This document shows positions 15,758 to 24,628 of a stretch of 64,000 nt of DNA, piece by piece. The translations under genes were made by a program, and so were the position numbers. The stretch is from Bacteroidales bacterium UBA4360 (GTDB lineage Bacteria > Bacteroidota > Bacteroidia > Bacteroidales > UBA932): the NCBI GenBank assembly GCA_002393945.1, contig DGSO01000013.1:62001-126000 (forward strand), written 5' to 3'. The notes under the pieces are model-generated. The model worked only from the letters and a program-made list of their open reading frames with translations. It did not search any database and was not told the origin of the DNA. Each line of letters starts with the position of its first letter. The first letter of the stretch is position 1.

Positions 15758-16454
15758 TAGGAAAGTTCCCGTACACGTGTCCATAATCATGGACGGCAAC
15801 GGCCGGTGGGCAAAGGCCCGCGGCAAGGAGAGGGTATTCGGCCATTTTGAAGGCGTGGAGAGCGTCCGTGCCTGCACCGAGGCCGCAGTGGAAGAGGGCG
15901 TCAAGTATCTCTCCCTGTATGCCTTCTCGGAAGAGAACTGGAACCGTCCTGCCGACGAAGTCACAACGCTCATGAAACTGATGATGAGCTCCATGAAGAA
16001 GGAATTCTCTACATTCATGGACAACGGTGTGCGCTTTGTCGTTCTGGGAAACAGGGAAAGGCTTGGGAAGGAGCTCTGCGAAACCATCGACAAGATGATG
16101 GAGGAGACTGCCCACAATGACCGCCTGACGCTGATTCTCTTCCTCTCCTACAGTGGAAAGTGGGATATCATGCAGGCTATGAAAAAGGCTGCTGCAGAGC
16201 TGTCTGCAGAAGAATTCCAGGCTCTTTCCGCAGAAGATTTCTCTTCATATCTCGTTACATCCGGAATCCCGGACCCGGACCTTATGATCCGTACATCGGG
16301 AGAGGAACGCATTTCCAATTACCTGCTTTGGCAAACGGCATACACGGAGTTTTACTTCACCCCCGTACTGTGGCCTGATTTCCGCAAGGAGGAATTCCGC
16401 AAGGCCTTGGAGGAATACTCCATGAGGGACCGCCGTTATGGAAAAGTCAAATAA
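15750..16454 (+). CDS. uppS: Undecaprenyl diphosphate synthase
   Basis: Cis-prenyltransferase that builds the C55 lipid carrier for peptidoglycan and O-antigen. The 234 residues show the family signatures: IIMDGNGRWAKARG (12-25, catalytic Asp15), the YAFSEENWNRP segment, and the C-terminal DPDLMIRTSGEERISNYLLW. Length is typical. It overlaps nadK by eight bases, so translation is probably coupled; bamA follows after 32 bases with its own -7 box. Confidence 0.97.
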   Translation: MDNRKVPVHVSIIMDGNGRWAKARGKERVFGHFEGVESVRACTEAAVEEGVKYLSLYAFSEENWNRPADEVTTLMKLMMSSMKKEFSTFMDNGVRFVVLGNRERLGKELCETIDKMMEETAHNDRLTLILFLSYSGKWDIMQAMKKAAAELSAEEFQALSAEDFSSYLVTSGIPDPDLMIRTSGEERISNYLLWQTAYTEFYFTPVLWPDFRKEEFRKALEEYSMRDRRYGKVK

Positions 16455-16460
16455 AATGGT

Positions 16461-16468
16461 TATCTTTG
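16461..16468 (+). promoter_or_regulatory. -7 box of bamA promoter
   Basis: TATCTTTG directly after the uppS stop and 18 bases before the bamA ATG. It would allow bamA to be expressed independently of nadK-uppS. No good -33 element seen. Confidence 0.5.
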
Positions 16469-16486
16469 CAAGATAAGTTTTAGGGA

Positions 16487-19081
16487 ATGAGTATAAAACG
16501 GATATTGACTGCGACTGTATTGCTCCTGGGTAGTTTCACTGCCCTGGCGCAGTCTTCCCGCAGTTCCATAGAGGTAGATTACAGTCACCCGAAGAAGTAT
16601 ATCGTGGGTGGTGTCAGCGTAGAAGGAAACCGATATATCGGTGAACACCAGATACTTCAGCTTACCGGTCTCAGGGAGGGAATGGAAGTGACCGTCCCCG
16701 GAGATGACATTACCGGTATCGTGCACCGCCTCGTGGCGCAGCGTTATTTCGAGGACGTCGCCGTAGTTTTGGATTCCCTCAGTTCCCAGCAGGATTCCGC
16801 CTGGTTCAAGGTGGTGATCAAGGAACGCCCCAGAGTGTCGAGATGGCTGTATAAAGGCGTAAAGTCTGGTGAAAAGAAGGACCTTGAAGAACGCCTGAAC
16901 CTCCGCCCCGGCCGTGAATATTCAGATTACGTGAAGGCAACTTCCGTAGACATAATCAAGCGTTACTACTTCGAGAAAGGCTATCTCAAGGCCGATGTGG
17001 ACGTCGACGTCCAGCGCGACTCCATCATCAAGAGCGCCATCCGTGTGACCTTCAACGTGAACAGGGGCAACAAGGTCAAGATCAAGCATATCAATTATAT
17101 CGGAAACGGTGACATCAAGCCCAGGAAACTTGCCAAGAACATGAAGGAGACTCACGCCAATACGTGGTACAACTTCTTCAAGAGCAAGAAATTCAAGGAA
17201 AAGGAATACAAGACTGACAGAAAAACCGTTCTCGAGGCCTTCAACGAAGCCGGTTACCGTGACGCCCGCCTCGTGAGGGATTCGGTATATTACATCGATG
17301 ACAAGCATCTTGACATCGACATGGTGTTTGACCAGGGCAGGAAATACTATTTCCGCAATATAACCTGGACAGGCAACGCCGTCTACCCTTCAGAGGTCCT
17401 TAACAATATCCTTCAGATCAAGAAGGGTGACGTTTATGATATCGTAACCCTTGAAAAGCGCCTTCACGGCGGTGGAAAAGAGTCCGAGTATGACATCTCC
17501 AAACTCTACAGGGACAACGGCTTCCTCTTCTTCAGCGTCACCCCGGTGGAAGTCAACATCCAGAATGACTCCGTGGACGTGGAACTCCGTATATCTGAAG
17601 GCAAGCCCGCAATCCTGAACGATATCATCATCAACGGCAACGACCTCACCAACGAGAGGGTTATCCGCCGTCAGGTCATGACAAGGCCCGGATATCTCTT
17701 CAGCCAGTCGGACTTCGAACGCTCCATCCGCGAAATCGCCTCCATGGGACAGTTCGACGCAGAACAGATCATGAGTCCTTCCGGATACTCCATCATCCCC
17801 AACCAGCTCAACAATACCGTGGACATTATATATAATGTAACGGAGAAGCCCTCCTCGCAGCTGGAACTTTCCGGCGGCTGGGGCGGTCATACCTTCGTCA
17901 TGACTGCAGGTGTGAGCTTCAACAACTTCTCTACCAGGAGAATGTTCGAGAAGGGGGCTTGGAGGCCGGTTCCTCTGGGAGATGCCCAGAGCCTTGCTCT
18001 CAGATTCCAGACCAACGGTACATACTATACCTCCCTGAACTTCAGTTTCCAGGAGCCTTGGCTGTTCGGCAAGAAACCTACGTCCCTCTCTGTGTCCGGA
18101 TATTATTCCAGGATGACAGATGCAACCTGGAACGGTTCCTACTGGAGAACGGGACAGTATTCTGCAACCCAGTTCTTCGAGGTGTTCGGTTTCAACGCCG
18201 GCCTTGGTACGCGTCTTAAGTGGCCTGACAATTATTTTGTCCTGTACAACAACCTTAGCTGGCAGACATACAAGCTCACGAACTGGAGCAGCTACATGTT
18301 CGCCTTCAACGACGGCATATCCCACAACCTGAGCTACACACTCTCGCTGTCCAGAAACTCTTCAGACCAGCAGATCTATCCCCGTCAGGGTTCAGAGTTC
18401 TCTGCTTCCCTGCAGCTCACTCCTCCTTATTCCCTCCTGAGGAAGTATACGTACGATTCAGATGGCAACAAGGTGAAGGTTGACAGCTACAAGGATGTCA
18501 TTTATGACAGATGGACCAGCGCCCAGCGCTACAAGTGGATCGAGTACCACAAGTGGAAGTTCAGCGGAGCCATTTATACCAAACTGATAGGAGACCTGGT
18601 TCTCATGACCAAGGCACAGTTCGGATACCTTGGTTATTATAACCGCAACTGGGGTTATTCTCCGTTCGAGAATTTCCAGGTGGGTGGCGACGGTATGTCC
18701 GGATATATGACCTACGGTGCTGAAATCATCTCCCTGCGCGGCTATACCGACTATTCCCTCACACCGCAGAAGGTTACTCCTTACAGCCAGAACGGTGTCA
18801 GATATGCCGGTAACGTGTTTGACAAGTTTACAGTTGAACTGCGTTATCCTGTCATCCTTCAGCCTCAGTCTACGATCTATGCACTGGCATTCCTCGAAGG
18901 CGGTAACTGCTGGAGCGACATCCGCGAGTTCAATCCCTTCCAGATCAAGCGTTCGGCCGGTGTCGGCGTGAGAGTGTTCCTGCCTATGATCGGCCTCCTT
19001 GGAATTGACTGGGGCTACGGCTTCGATGATGCCTCCAACGGCGGAAGCCAGTTCCACTTTGTACTTGGCCAGCAGTTCTAG
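16487..19081 (+). CDS. bamA: Outer membrane protein assembly factor BamA
   Basis: Central Omp85 component of the BAM complex. The 864-residue precursor has a signal peptide (to about residue 22), a series of POTRA domains (about 40-440; for example KIKHINYIGNGDIKPRKL and PAILNDIIINGNDLTNE) and a C-terminal beta barrel (about 450-864) rich in alternating aromatic residues and ending in Phe (VLGQQF), as expected of an outer-membrane barrel. The barrel contains a GVRVFLPMIGLLGIDWGYGF segment like the family's VRW/L6 and final strands. The gene order uppS-bamA-ompH is conserved in Bacteroidales. Confidence 0.95.
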   Translation: MSIKRILTATVLLLGSFTALAQSSRSSIEVDYSHPKKYIVGGVSVEGNRYIGEHQILQLTGLREGMEVTVPGDDITGIVHRLVAQRYFEDVAVVLDSLSSQQDSAWFKVVIKERPRVSRWLYKGVKSGEKKDLEERLNLRPGREYSDYVKATSVDIIKRYYFEKGYLKADVDVDVQRDSIIKSAIRVTFNVNRGNKVKIKHINYIGNGDIKPRKLAKNMKETHANTWYNFFKSKKFKEKEYKTDRKTVLEAFNEAGYRDARLVRDSVYYIDDKHLDIDMVFDQGRKYYFRNITWTGNAVYPSEVLNNILQIKKGDVYDIVTLEKRLHGGGKESEYDISKLYRDNGFLFFSVTPVEVNIQNDSVDVELRISEGKPAILNDIIINGNDLTNERVIRRQVMTRPGYLFSQSDFERSIREIASMGQFDAEQIMSPSGYSIIPNQLNNTVDIIYNVTEKPSSQLELSGGWGGHTFVMTAGVSFNNFSTRRMFEKGAWRPVPLGDAQSLALRFQTNGTYYTSLNFSFQEPWLFGKKPTSLSVSGYYSRMTDATWNGSYWRTGQYSATQFFEVFGFNAGLGTRLKWPDNYFVLYNNLSWQTYKLTNWSSYMFAFNDGISHNLSYTLSLSRNSSDQQIYPRQGSEFSASLQLTPPYSLLRKYTYDSDGNKVKVDSYKDVIYDRWTSAQRYKWIEYHKWKFSGAIYTKLIGDLVLMTKAQFGYLGYYNRNWGYSPFENFQVGGDGMSGYMTYGAEIISLRGYTDYSLTPQKVTPYSQNGVRYAGNVFDKFTVELRYPVILQPQSTIYALAFLEGGNCWSDIREFNPFQIKRSAGVGVRVFLPMIGLLGIDWGYGFDDASNGGSQFHFVLGQQF

Positions 19082-19124
19082 TATGGTACGAATATTGTGA
19101 ATATCTGTCTGCCGGAATGCCTGA

Positions 19125-19171
19125 TGTCATTTTGAACGACCTCTTGTCATTCTGAACGAAGTGAAGAATCT
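19125..19171. repeat. Dispersed repeat, copy 1 (half copy plus full copy)
   Basis: A full unit TGTCATTCTGAACGAAG... ending GAAGAATCT (19145-19171) is preceded by a diverged half unit that starts TGTCATTTTGAACGA (19125-19144). It lies between bamA and ompH. Related copies are at 42420-42468 and 62584-62616. Confidence 0.75.
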
Positions 19172-19200
19172 AAAAAACTGAAACAAAAAACTATTGTAAT

Positions 19201-19767
19201 ATGAAAAAGATTGTTTTAATTGCTCTCGCATCCCTTATGGCTTTTTCTGCCGGTGCCCAGAAACTCGGCCGTGTGAATTTCAATGAGCTCGTAATGCTCA
19301 TGCCCGAAATGGACGCCGCAAGAGAGACCATGAACGCATCCCAGAAGGAAGCAGAAGAAACCTACTCCTCCATGGTAGAGGAATACCAGGGCAAGCTCAC
19401 CCAGTATCAGCAGAAGAGCGCAAGCTGGACCGCCGCCATCAAGGAATCCAAGGAGAAGGAACTCTACGACATCCAGAACCGTCTTCAGGAATTCCAGCAG
19501 ACAATCTCTCAGGAACTCCAGCAGCAGCAGTCCCAGCTCATGGCCCCCATCAACGAGAAGGCAAACAAGGCTGTCAAGGAAATAGCAAAGGCAAAGGGCC
19601 TTGCAGTCCTTTTTGACGCTTCCCAGGCCATTTACTTTGACGAAACCCTCGTTGAGGATATCACCGCAGAAGCCCGCAAGGCTCTGAACATCCCTGCCGA
19701 CCGCACTGTCGAAGCTCTCCAGGCAGAACTCGCCGCCCAGGCACAACAGCAGCAGCCCGCAAAGTAA
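19201..19767 (+). CDS. OmpH/Skp-family periplasmic chaperone
   Basis: A 188-residue Skp-like protein with a cleavable signal peptide (to about AGAQ, residue 20), the family start LGRVNFNELV (22-31), a long Gln/Glu-rich helical hairpin (about 45-120) and a Gln/Ala-rich tail. Skp carries unfolded outer-membrane proteins to BamA, whose gene is directly upstream. It is a paralogue of the lipoprotein at 13480-14088. A strong terminator follows at 19790-19824. Confidence 0.9.
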   Translation: MKKIVLIALASLMAFSAGAQKLGRVNFNELVMLMPEMDAARETMNASQKEAEETYSSMVEEYQGKLTQYQQKSASWTAAIKESKEKELYDIQNRLQEFQQTISQELQQQQSQLMAPINEKANKAVKEIAKAKGLAVLFDASQAIYFDETLVEDITAEARKALNIPADRTVEALQAELAAQAQQQQPAK

Positions 19768-19789
19768 GTTTATCCCAATTAAGATAATG

Positions 19790-19824
19790 GAGGCTGACTC
19801 AATTTAGAGTCAGCCTCTTTTTTT
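19790..19824 (+). terminator. Rho-independent terminator after ompH
   Basis: Perfect 11-bp stem (19790-19800 with 19807-19817), 6-nt loop, followed by seven T. Its stem sequence is nearly the same as that of the hairpin at 19992-20017. Confidence 0.9.
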
Positions 19825-19859
19825 GATAGGAGGGTTTTGTTGAGCCCTCCCAGCCATGA

Positions 19860-19987
19860 TTTGATACATTCAAACCACCGTTTTTTGCTGTACAAGGCCG
19901 AAAACGGTGGTTTGCCTTAGTTTAAACCCTGCCAAACCACCAAAATCGCCATTCCGGAGCCCAAAGTGGTGGTCTGAATGTATCAAA
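19860..19987. mobile_element. MITE-like element with 21-bp inverted ends
   Basis: Imperfect 21-bp terminal inverted repeats starting TTTGATACATTCA (19860-19880 and, inverted, 19967-19987; 18 or 19 of 21 positions match). The interior repeats the word AAACCACC in both orientations. The whole is 128 bp, has no gene, and sits between two look-alike terminator hairpins. No clear target duplication was seen, so the mobile nature is inferred. Confidence 0.5.
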
Positions 19988-20025
19988 AATGGGCTGACTC
20001 AAATGAATGAGCCAGCCTATTTTTT
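19985..20025. terminator. Bidirectional terminator between ompH and gdhA
   Basis: Nine-bp stem with one mismatch (19992-20000 with 20009-20017). T-rich tail on the plus side (20018-20025) and an A-run on the other side (19985-19989) that gives a T-run on the minus strand, so it can end gdhA transcription. Confidence 0.75.
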
Positions 20026-20040
20026 GTGAAAGATTTATTA

Positions 20041-21384
20041 TTAAATCGTTCCCTGCTCGAGCATTGCGGTTGCAACCTTCATGAAGCCGGCGATGTTGGC
20101 GCCCTTCACGTAGTCGACGGTGCCGTCCGGCTGGGTGCCGTACTTGACGCACTGTTCGTGGATGGACTTCATGATGAAGTGGAGCTTCTCGTCAACTTCC
20201 TTTGCATCCCAGGAGATGTGCTCTGCGTTCTGGGTCATTTCGAGACCGCTGGTGGCGACGCCGCCTGCGTTCACGGCCTTTCCGGGAGCGAAGAGGATGC
20301 CGTTATTCTGGAAGAAGTGGATGGCTCCGGGCTGGCAGCCCATGTTGGATACCTCGCAGCAGCACCAGCAGCCGTTTGCCTTGAGCTGCTTTGCATCGTC
20401 CTCGGAGAGTTCGTTCTGGAATGCGCAGGGGAGAGCGATGTCGCAAGGGATGCTCCAGGCTTTCTTTCCGGCGGTGAACTTGGTCTGTCCGGGGAACTTG
20501 TCGGCCATGTCCTGAACCTTGTTGCGGTTGGAGGCGCGCATGACAAGCATGTAGTCGATCATTTCGGGAGTGATGCCTTCGGGAATTTCGCAAACGCCGT
20601 CAGGACCGGAGATGGCGACAACCTTTGCGCCAAGTTCGCGGGCCTTTGTTGCAGCGCCCCAAGCCACGTTGCCGAAGCCGGAGAGAGCCACTTTCTTGCC
20701 CTTGATGTCCTTGCCGGCCTTCTGGAGAAGGTGCTGGGTGAAATAGAGGGCGCCGAAGCCGGTAGCCTCGGGACGGAGGATGGAACCACCCCATGTGCCG
20801 CCTTTACCGGTGAGAACGCCTGTGTTGTACTGGCGTGCGAGCTTCTTGTACATACCGTAGAGGTAACCAATTTCGCGGCCGCCTACGCCTACGTCGCCTG
20901 CAGGGATGTCCTGGTCGGGGCCGATGCAGTTCCAGAGCTCAAGCATGAAAGCCTGGCAGAAACGCATGATTTCATCGTTGGACTTGCCTACGGGGTCGAA
21001 GTCGGAACCGCCCTTTGCACCGCCCATAGGGAGGGTTGTGAGGGCGTTCTTGAAGGTCTGTTCAAAGCCAAGGAACTTGAGCATTGAAGGAGTAACGGCC
21101 TTGTGGAAACGGAGACCGCCCTTATAGGGGCCGATAGCACTGTTGAACTGAATACGGTAGCCGGTGTTGGTGCGGACTTCGCCTGCATCGTCAATCCAGG
21201 TGACGCGGAATGTGAAGATGCGGTCAGGCTCTACCAGACGCTCAACTATCTTTGCCTTTTCAAATTCGGGATGCTGGTTGTATACATCCTCGATGGACTC
21301 GAGAACCTCTTGTACGGCCTGCAGATACTCTTTCTCCAGAGGGTATTTGGCCTCGAGGCGTGCCATGATATCGGCTGTTTTCAT
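20041..21384 (-). CDS. gdhA: NADP-type glutamate dehydrogenase
   Basis: Interconverts glutamate with 2-oxoglutarate plus ammonia. The 447-residue length and N-terminal region fit the hexameric small GDH family. Visible motifs: the substrate-binding segment GPYKGGLRFHKAV (about 85-97), the catalytic-lysine loop LPMGGAKGGSDFDP (about 117-130) and the Rossmann motif SGFGNVAWGA (about 229-238). It stands alone on the minus strand with a promoter at 21446-21477 and a terminator at 19985-20025. Its product links to the hut operon, which also yields glutamate and ammonia. Confidence 0.96.
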   Translation of the reverse strand: MKTADIMARLEAKYPLEKEYLQAVQEVLESIEDVYNQHPEFEKAKIVERLVEPDRIFTFRVTWIDDAGEVRTNTGYRIQFNSAIGPYKGGLRFHKAVTPSMLKFLGFEQTFKNALTTLPMGGAKGGSDFDPVGKSNDEIMRFCQAFMLELWNCIGPDQDIPAGDVGVGGREIGYLYGMYKKLARQYNTGVLTGKGGTWGGSILRPEATGFGALYFTQHLLQKAGKDIKGKKVALSGFGNVAWGAATKARELGAKVVAISGPDGVCEIPEGITPEMIDYMLVMRASNRNKVQDMADKFPGQTKFTAGKKAWSIPCDIALPCAFQNELSEDDAKQLKANGCWCCCEVSNMGCQPGAIHFFQNNGILFAPGKAVNAGGVATSGLEMTQNAEHISWDAKEVDEKLHFIMKSIHEQCVKYGTQPDGTVDYVKGANIAGFMKVATAMLEQGTI

Positions 21385-21445
21385 AGTAAAAGAAACAATA
21401 ATTGGTTATAGTTAATAATAAAAAGGAATCTCTTTAATTCCGTTA

Positions 21446-21477
21446 CAAATTTAAAGAAATAAACGGGATTTCCCAAT
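21446..21477 (-). promoter_or_regulatory. Promoter of gdhA
   Basis: Minus-strand TAAATTTG (21446-21453) with ATTG 20 nt upstream (21474-21477). Leader of about 55 nt to the gdhA ATG. Confidence 0.55.
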
Positions 21478-21533
21478 AAAAATGCAAGGAAAAAATAAAT
21501 GCTTAAAAAATCGCTTATCTTGATGGAAATTAT

Positions 21534-21541
21534 TAACTTTG
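21534..21541 (+). promoter_or_regulatory. -7 box of the M49-like/transporter operon
   Basis: TAACTTTG fits TAnnTTTG, 24 bases before the ATG at 21566. Probably drives the M49-like lipoprotein, DASS transporter, outer-membrane protein and pseudouridine synthase genes. Confidence 0.5.
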
Positions 21542-21565
21542 TAAGTTTTAATACTTGAACCTACA

Positions 21566-23161
21566 ATGAAAAAGTACCTGATTGCGCTTTTGGTGCCCCT
21601 TGTGGTCATTACTTCATGCGCGAAGCATCGTTCCAAGGCCGCCAGGCTTATGGCAAACTATGCAGAGGTGACGATTCCCGCTCCGGACCTTTCGGGCATC
21701 ACCAACAATGGTAAAGAGGTCTTGAATCTGTACCGTTTTGCGGCAGATGAGGTTGATGCCATCTATTGGAAGCAGAATTTTGGTGACAAGTCCGTCATCG
21801 AAGCTCTCCAGGATCCTTCAGAGAAGGCTTATGCCATGATCAATTACGGTCCATGGGACAGGATAGACGGAAAGCCTTTCATTGAAGGTTACGGCGAAAA
21901 ACCCGCCGGTGCATGCTTCTATCCCAAGGACATGACTCCTGAAGAATTCTCGAATTTGGCCGACCCCGACAAGAACAGCCCCTATACTCTTATAGAGAGG
22001 GCCGATGACGGGTCGCTCAAGACTGTATGGTATCACGACGCATACGCCGGACATATCGAGAAGATCTCCGATTATCTCGTTGCCGCCGCCGACATCACCA
22101 TCAAGGAGAGTGTCCGCAACTACCTCCTCAAAATGGCCGATGGCCTCAGGACAGACAACTACTATGAGGCGGAAAAGGCCTGGCTGGAGATGACAGATTC
22201 CAAGATGGACCTTGTAATCGGCCCGAACGAGACCGTAGATGACAATCTGTATGGCCGAAAGGCTTCCTTCGGCGCTTATGTGCTCCTTAAGAACCTTGAA
22301 CGTACGGAAAAGCTTTCCCGTCTGGTGGAAAAGCTCCCCGAGTATCAGTCAATGCTCCCCGGAGACGCTGCTTATCATGCATTCGTGCCGCTGGAGTCCT
22401 CCAACATCTTCTCCTGCGATGCCATCTACTACGGCGGTTACACCAACGCCGGGTTCAAGGTTATAGCGATCAATTTCCCTTATGACGCACGCCTGCAGGA
22501 GGAAATAGGCACCAGGACGATTCTGTTCGACAATATCATCAGGGAAAAATTCAACCGTACGCTCTTCCCTTCAGGCATGCTTCTTTTCGAAGGGGAGGAT
22601 GCCGCACACCTCGACGCCAACGCTTTCTACTGGAACATCGTCTTCCGTGAGATTGCCAAGGGACTGGGCGTGAAGGAGACCGTAAACGGCCGCGGCACTG
22701 TTGCCGATGCCCTCTCTACAGAGGCCCTCACATTCGAAAAGGCCAAGTCCAACGTCCTGGGCGCATATCTCTGCTCCAAGGAAGTTGCCGACCACCAGAT
22801 TGAAGCGCTCATCCAGAAGGAAGACGTCCTTGCTACCTTTATCGCCAACGTCATCCGTTCCTGCCGTTTCGGTGATGCCGACGCTACCGGCAGGGCCAAT
22901 CTGATGATTTACAATTATCTTCTTGAGCAGGGCGCCATCTCCCTCAAGGAGTCCGGGAAATATGCTATCGATTACGCCAAGACCGCAGCCGCTATCGAGT
23001 CCCTGGGTGCACAGATCCTGAAGATCCAGGCAACCGGAGATTTCGAGGCCGCAAAGGCTTTCACAGCTTATTATTCAGTGGTAAGCGCCTCTCTCAAGAC
23101 TGACATAGTCCTTCTGGAGAAGGAGAGGATTCCCGTTGATATACGCTTCAAATACGAATAG
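21566..23161 (+). CDS. Degenerate M49 (dipeptidyl peptidase III)-like lipoprotein
   Basis: A 531-residue lipoprotein (lipobox ITSC, Cys18). The fold resembles M49 peptidases: the conserved stretch DLVIGPNETVDDNLYGRKASF (215-235) and a C-terminal half that follows the family. The zinc motif, normally HExxH or HExxGH, reads REIAKGLG (361-368), so both His are lost (Arg and Lys) while Glu is kept; the later EEAKAD-type motif reads FEKAKSNVLG (390-399). A peptidase activity is therefore unlikely, and a binding or scaffold role is possible. It starts an operon with a DASS transporter (17 bases on) and an outer-membrane protein. Confidence 0.75.
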   Translation: MKKYLIALLVPLVVITSCAKHRSKAARLMANYAEVTIPAPDLSGITNNGKEVLNLYRFAADEVDAIYWKQNFGDKSVIEALQDPSEKAYAMINYGPWDRIDGKPFIEGYGEKPAGACFYPKDMTPEEFSNLADPDKNSPYTLIERADDGSLKTVWYHDAYAGHIEKISDYLVAAADITIKESVRNYLLKMADGLRTDNYYEAEKAWLEMTDSKMDLVIGPNETVDDNLYGRKASFGAYVLLKNLERTEKLSRLVEKLPEYQSMLPGDAAYHAFVPLESSNIFSCDAIYYGGYTNAGFKVIAINFPYDARLQEEIGTRTILFDNIIREKFNRTLFPSGMLLFEGEDAAHLDANAFYWNIVFREIAKGLGVKETVNGRGTVADALSTEALTFEKAKSNVLGAYLCSKEVADHQIEALIQKEDVLATFIANVIRSCRFGDADATGRANLMIYNYLLEQGAISLKESGKYAIDYAKTAAAIESLGAQILKIQATGDFEAAKAFTAYYSVVSASLKTDIVLLEKERIPVDIRFKYE

Positions 23162-23178
23162 TAATAATACAAGATATC

Positions 23179-24627
23179 ATGTCTGACAAGAAATTCAATT
23201 TCAAGTACTGTGTATGGCTGCCCCTTGTGCTCGCCATCACAGTCTTCCTCTGGGCTGTTCCGGTAAGTTTCTTTGGAATTGAGGCCCTGACAGTGGTGCA
23301 GCAGAGGGTTATCGCCCTGTTCGTGTTCGCTGCGCTGATGTGGATTTTCGAAATCATTCCCAACTGGAGCACCTCGCTTCTGGTTATCGTGATAGCACTG
23401 CTGACCGTATCCAACAAGGGTATAGGTCTGTTCTGCGACCCTCAGTACGGAACCCTGGTGCCTTACGGCCGTATCATGGCCTCCATGGCAGACCCTGTCG
23501 TCATGCTGTTCCTCGGCGGTTTCGTGCTTGCAATCATGGCAGAGCGCTACGGCCTTGACGTCACGCTTGCAAGAGCCCTTCTGAAACTCTTCGGCACAAA
23601 GCCTGAGATTGTCCTTCTGGGCTTCCTTATCATGATTTCCGTGTTCTCGATGTTCATGTCCAACACCGCCACGGCCGCCATGATGCTCGCCCTCCTTACT
23701 CCGGTGCTTTCCAAGCTCCCTGCCGATGACAGGGGCAAGGTCGGCCTTGCGCTGTCAATCCCTGTCGCTGCGAACCTCGGCGGTATCGGCACTCCTATCG
23801 GCACACCTCCAAACGCTACTGCAAAGGGTGCGCTGGAACAGGCCGGCATCGATGTGTCCTTCGGCGAGTGGTGCGTGCACATGATCCCTTACGTGATTAT
23901 CATGATTCTTCTCGCATGGGTTATCCTCCGCGTTTTCTTCCCCTTCAAGACCAAGAAACTCGTTCTTGAAATCCCTGAAAGCAACAGGAAGAAGGACTGG
24001 AAACTCTATGTTGTATGGATTACTTTCGTGGGAACCATCCTTCTCTGGGCTACAGAGCAGATTACCCACATCAACTCCAATATCGTGGCTCTTATCCCTC
24101 TTGGCGTTTTCACCGCTACCGGTCTTTTCGGCAAGGAGGAAATCAAGGAAATCAACTGGAACGTGCTCTGGCTCGTAGCGGGAGGTTTCTGCCTTGGATA
24201 CTGCCTGCAGGATACCGGTCTTGCCAAGGTCCTCATCCAGGCTATTCCTTTCGGCAGCATGTCCGTGGTTCTCGTTCTCATCATCGCAGGCCTGGTATGC
24301 TACTTCCTGTCCAACTTCATCTCCAACTCCGCTACAGCAGCCCTTCTTATCCCTATCCTTATTGTGGTTGCTAACGGCATGGCAGACCCTGAAGCTGCAA
24401 ACAACGCCCAGTTCCTCGCAATGGGCGGCACCAGTGCAATGATTATCTTCATCGCAGTCTGCGCCTCCATCGCAATGCTTTTCCCTATCTCCACTCCTCC
24501 GAACGCCATCGCATCGGCAACCGGCATGGTAGAGACCAAAGATATGACAAAGGTGGGCCTCATCATCGGTATCATCGGTTTTGTCCTTGGTTACTTCTGG
24601 CTCACAAAACTCTTCCCGTTCGCATAA
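23179..24627 (+). CDS. DASS/SLC13-family anion symporter
   Basis: Inner-membrane sodium-coupled transporter of the DASS (SLC13) family, which takes up dicarboxylates, citrate or sulfate. The 482 residues show many transmembrane helices and the two internal SNT-type motifs: MFMSNTATAAMML (about 154-166) and FISNSATAALLIPI (about 379-392), each followed by a Pro-rich re-entrant segment (GTPIGTPPNA and ISTPPNAIA). The substrate cannot be read off the sequence. The flanking M49-like lipoprotein and outer-membrane protein suggest one uptake module. Confidence 0.9.
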   Translation: MSDKKFNFKYCVWLPLVLAITVFLWAVPVSFFGIEALTVVQQRVIALFVFAALMWIFEIIPNWSTSLLVIVIALLTVSNKGIGLFCDPQYGTLVPYGRIMASMADPVVMLFLGGFVLAIMAERYGLDVTLARALLKLFGTKPEIVLLGFLIMISVFSMFMSNTATAAMMLALLTPVLSKLPADDRGKVGLALSIPVAANLGGIGTPIGTPPNATAKGALEQAGIDVSFGEWCVHMIPYVIIMILLAWVILRVFFPFKTKKLVLEIPESNRKKDWKLYVVWITFVGTILLWATEQITHINSNIVALIPLGVFTATGLFGKEEIKEINWNVLWLVAGGFCLGYCLQDTGLAKVLIQAIPFGSMSVVLVLIIAGLVCYFLSNFISNSATAALLIPILIVVANGMADPEAANNAQFLAMGGTSAMIIFIAVCASIAMLFPISTPPNAIASATGMVETKDMTKVGLIIGIIGFVLGYFWLTKLFPFA

Positions 24628-24628
24628 A

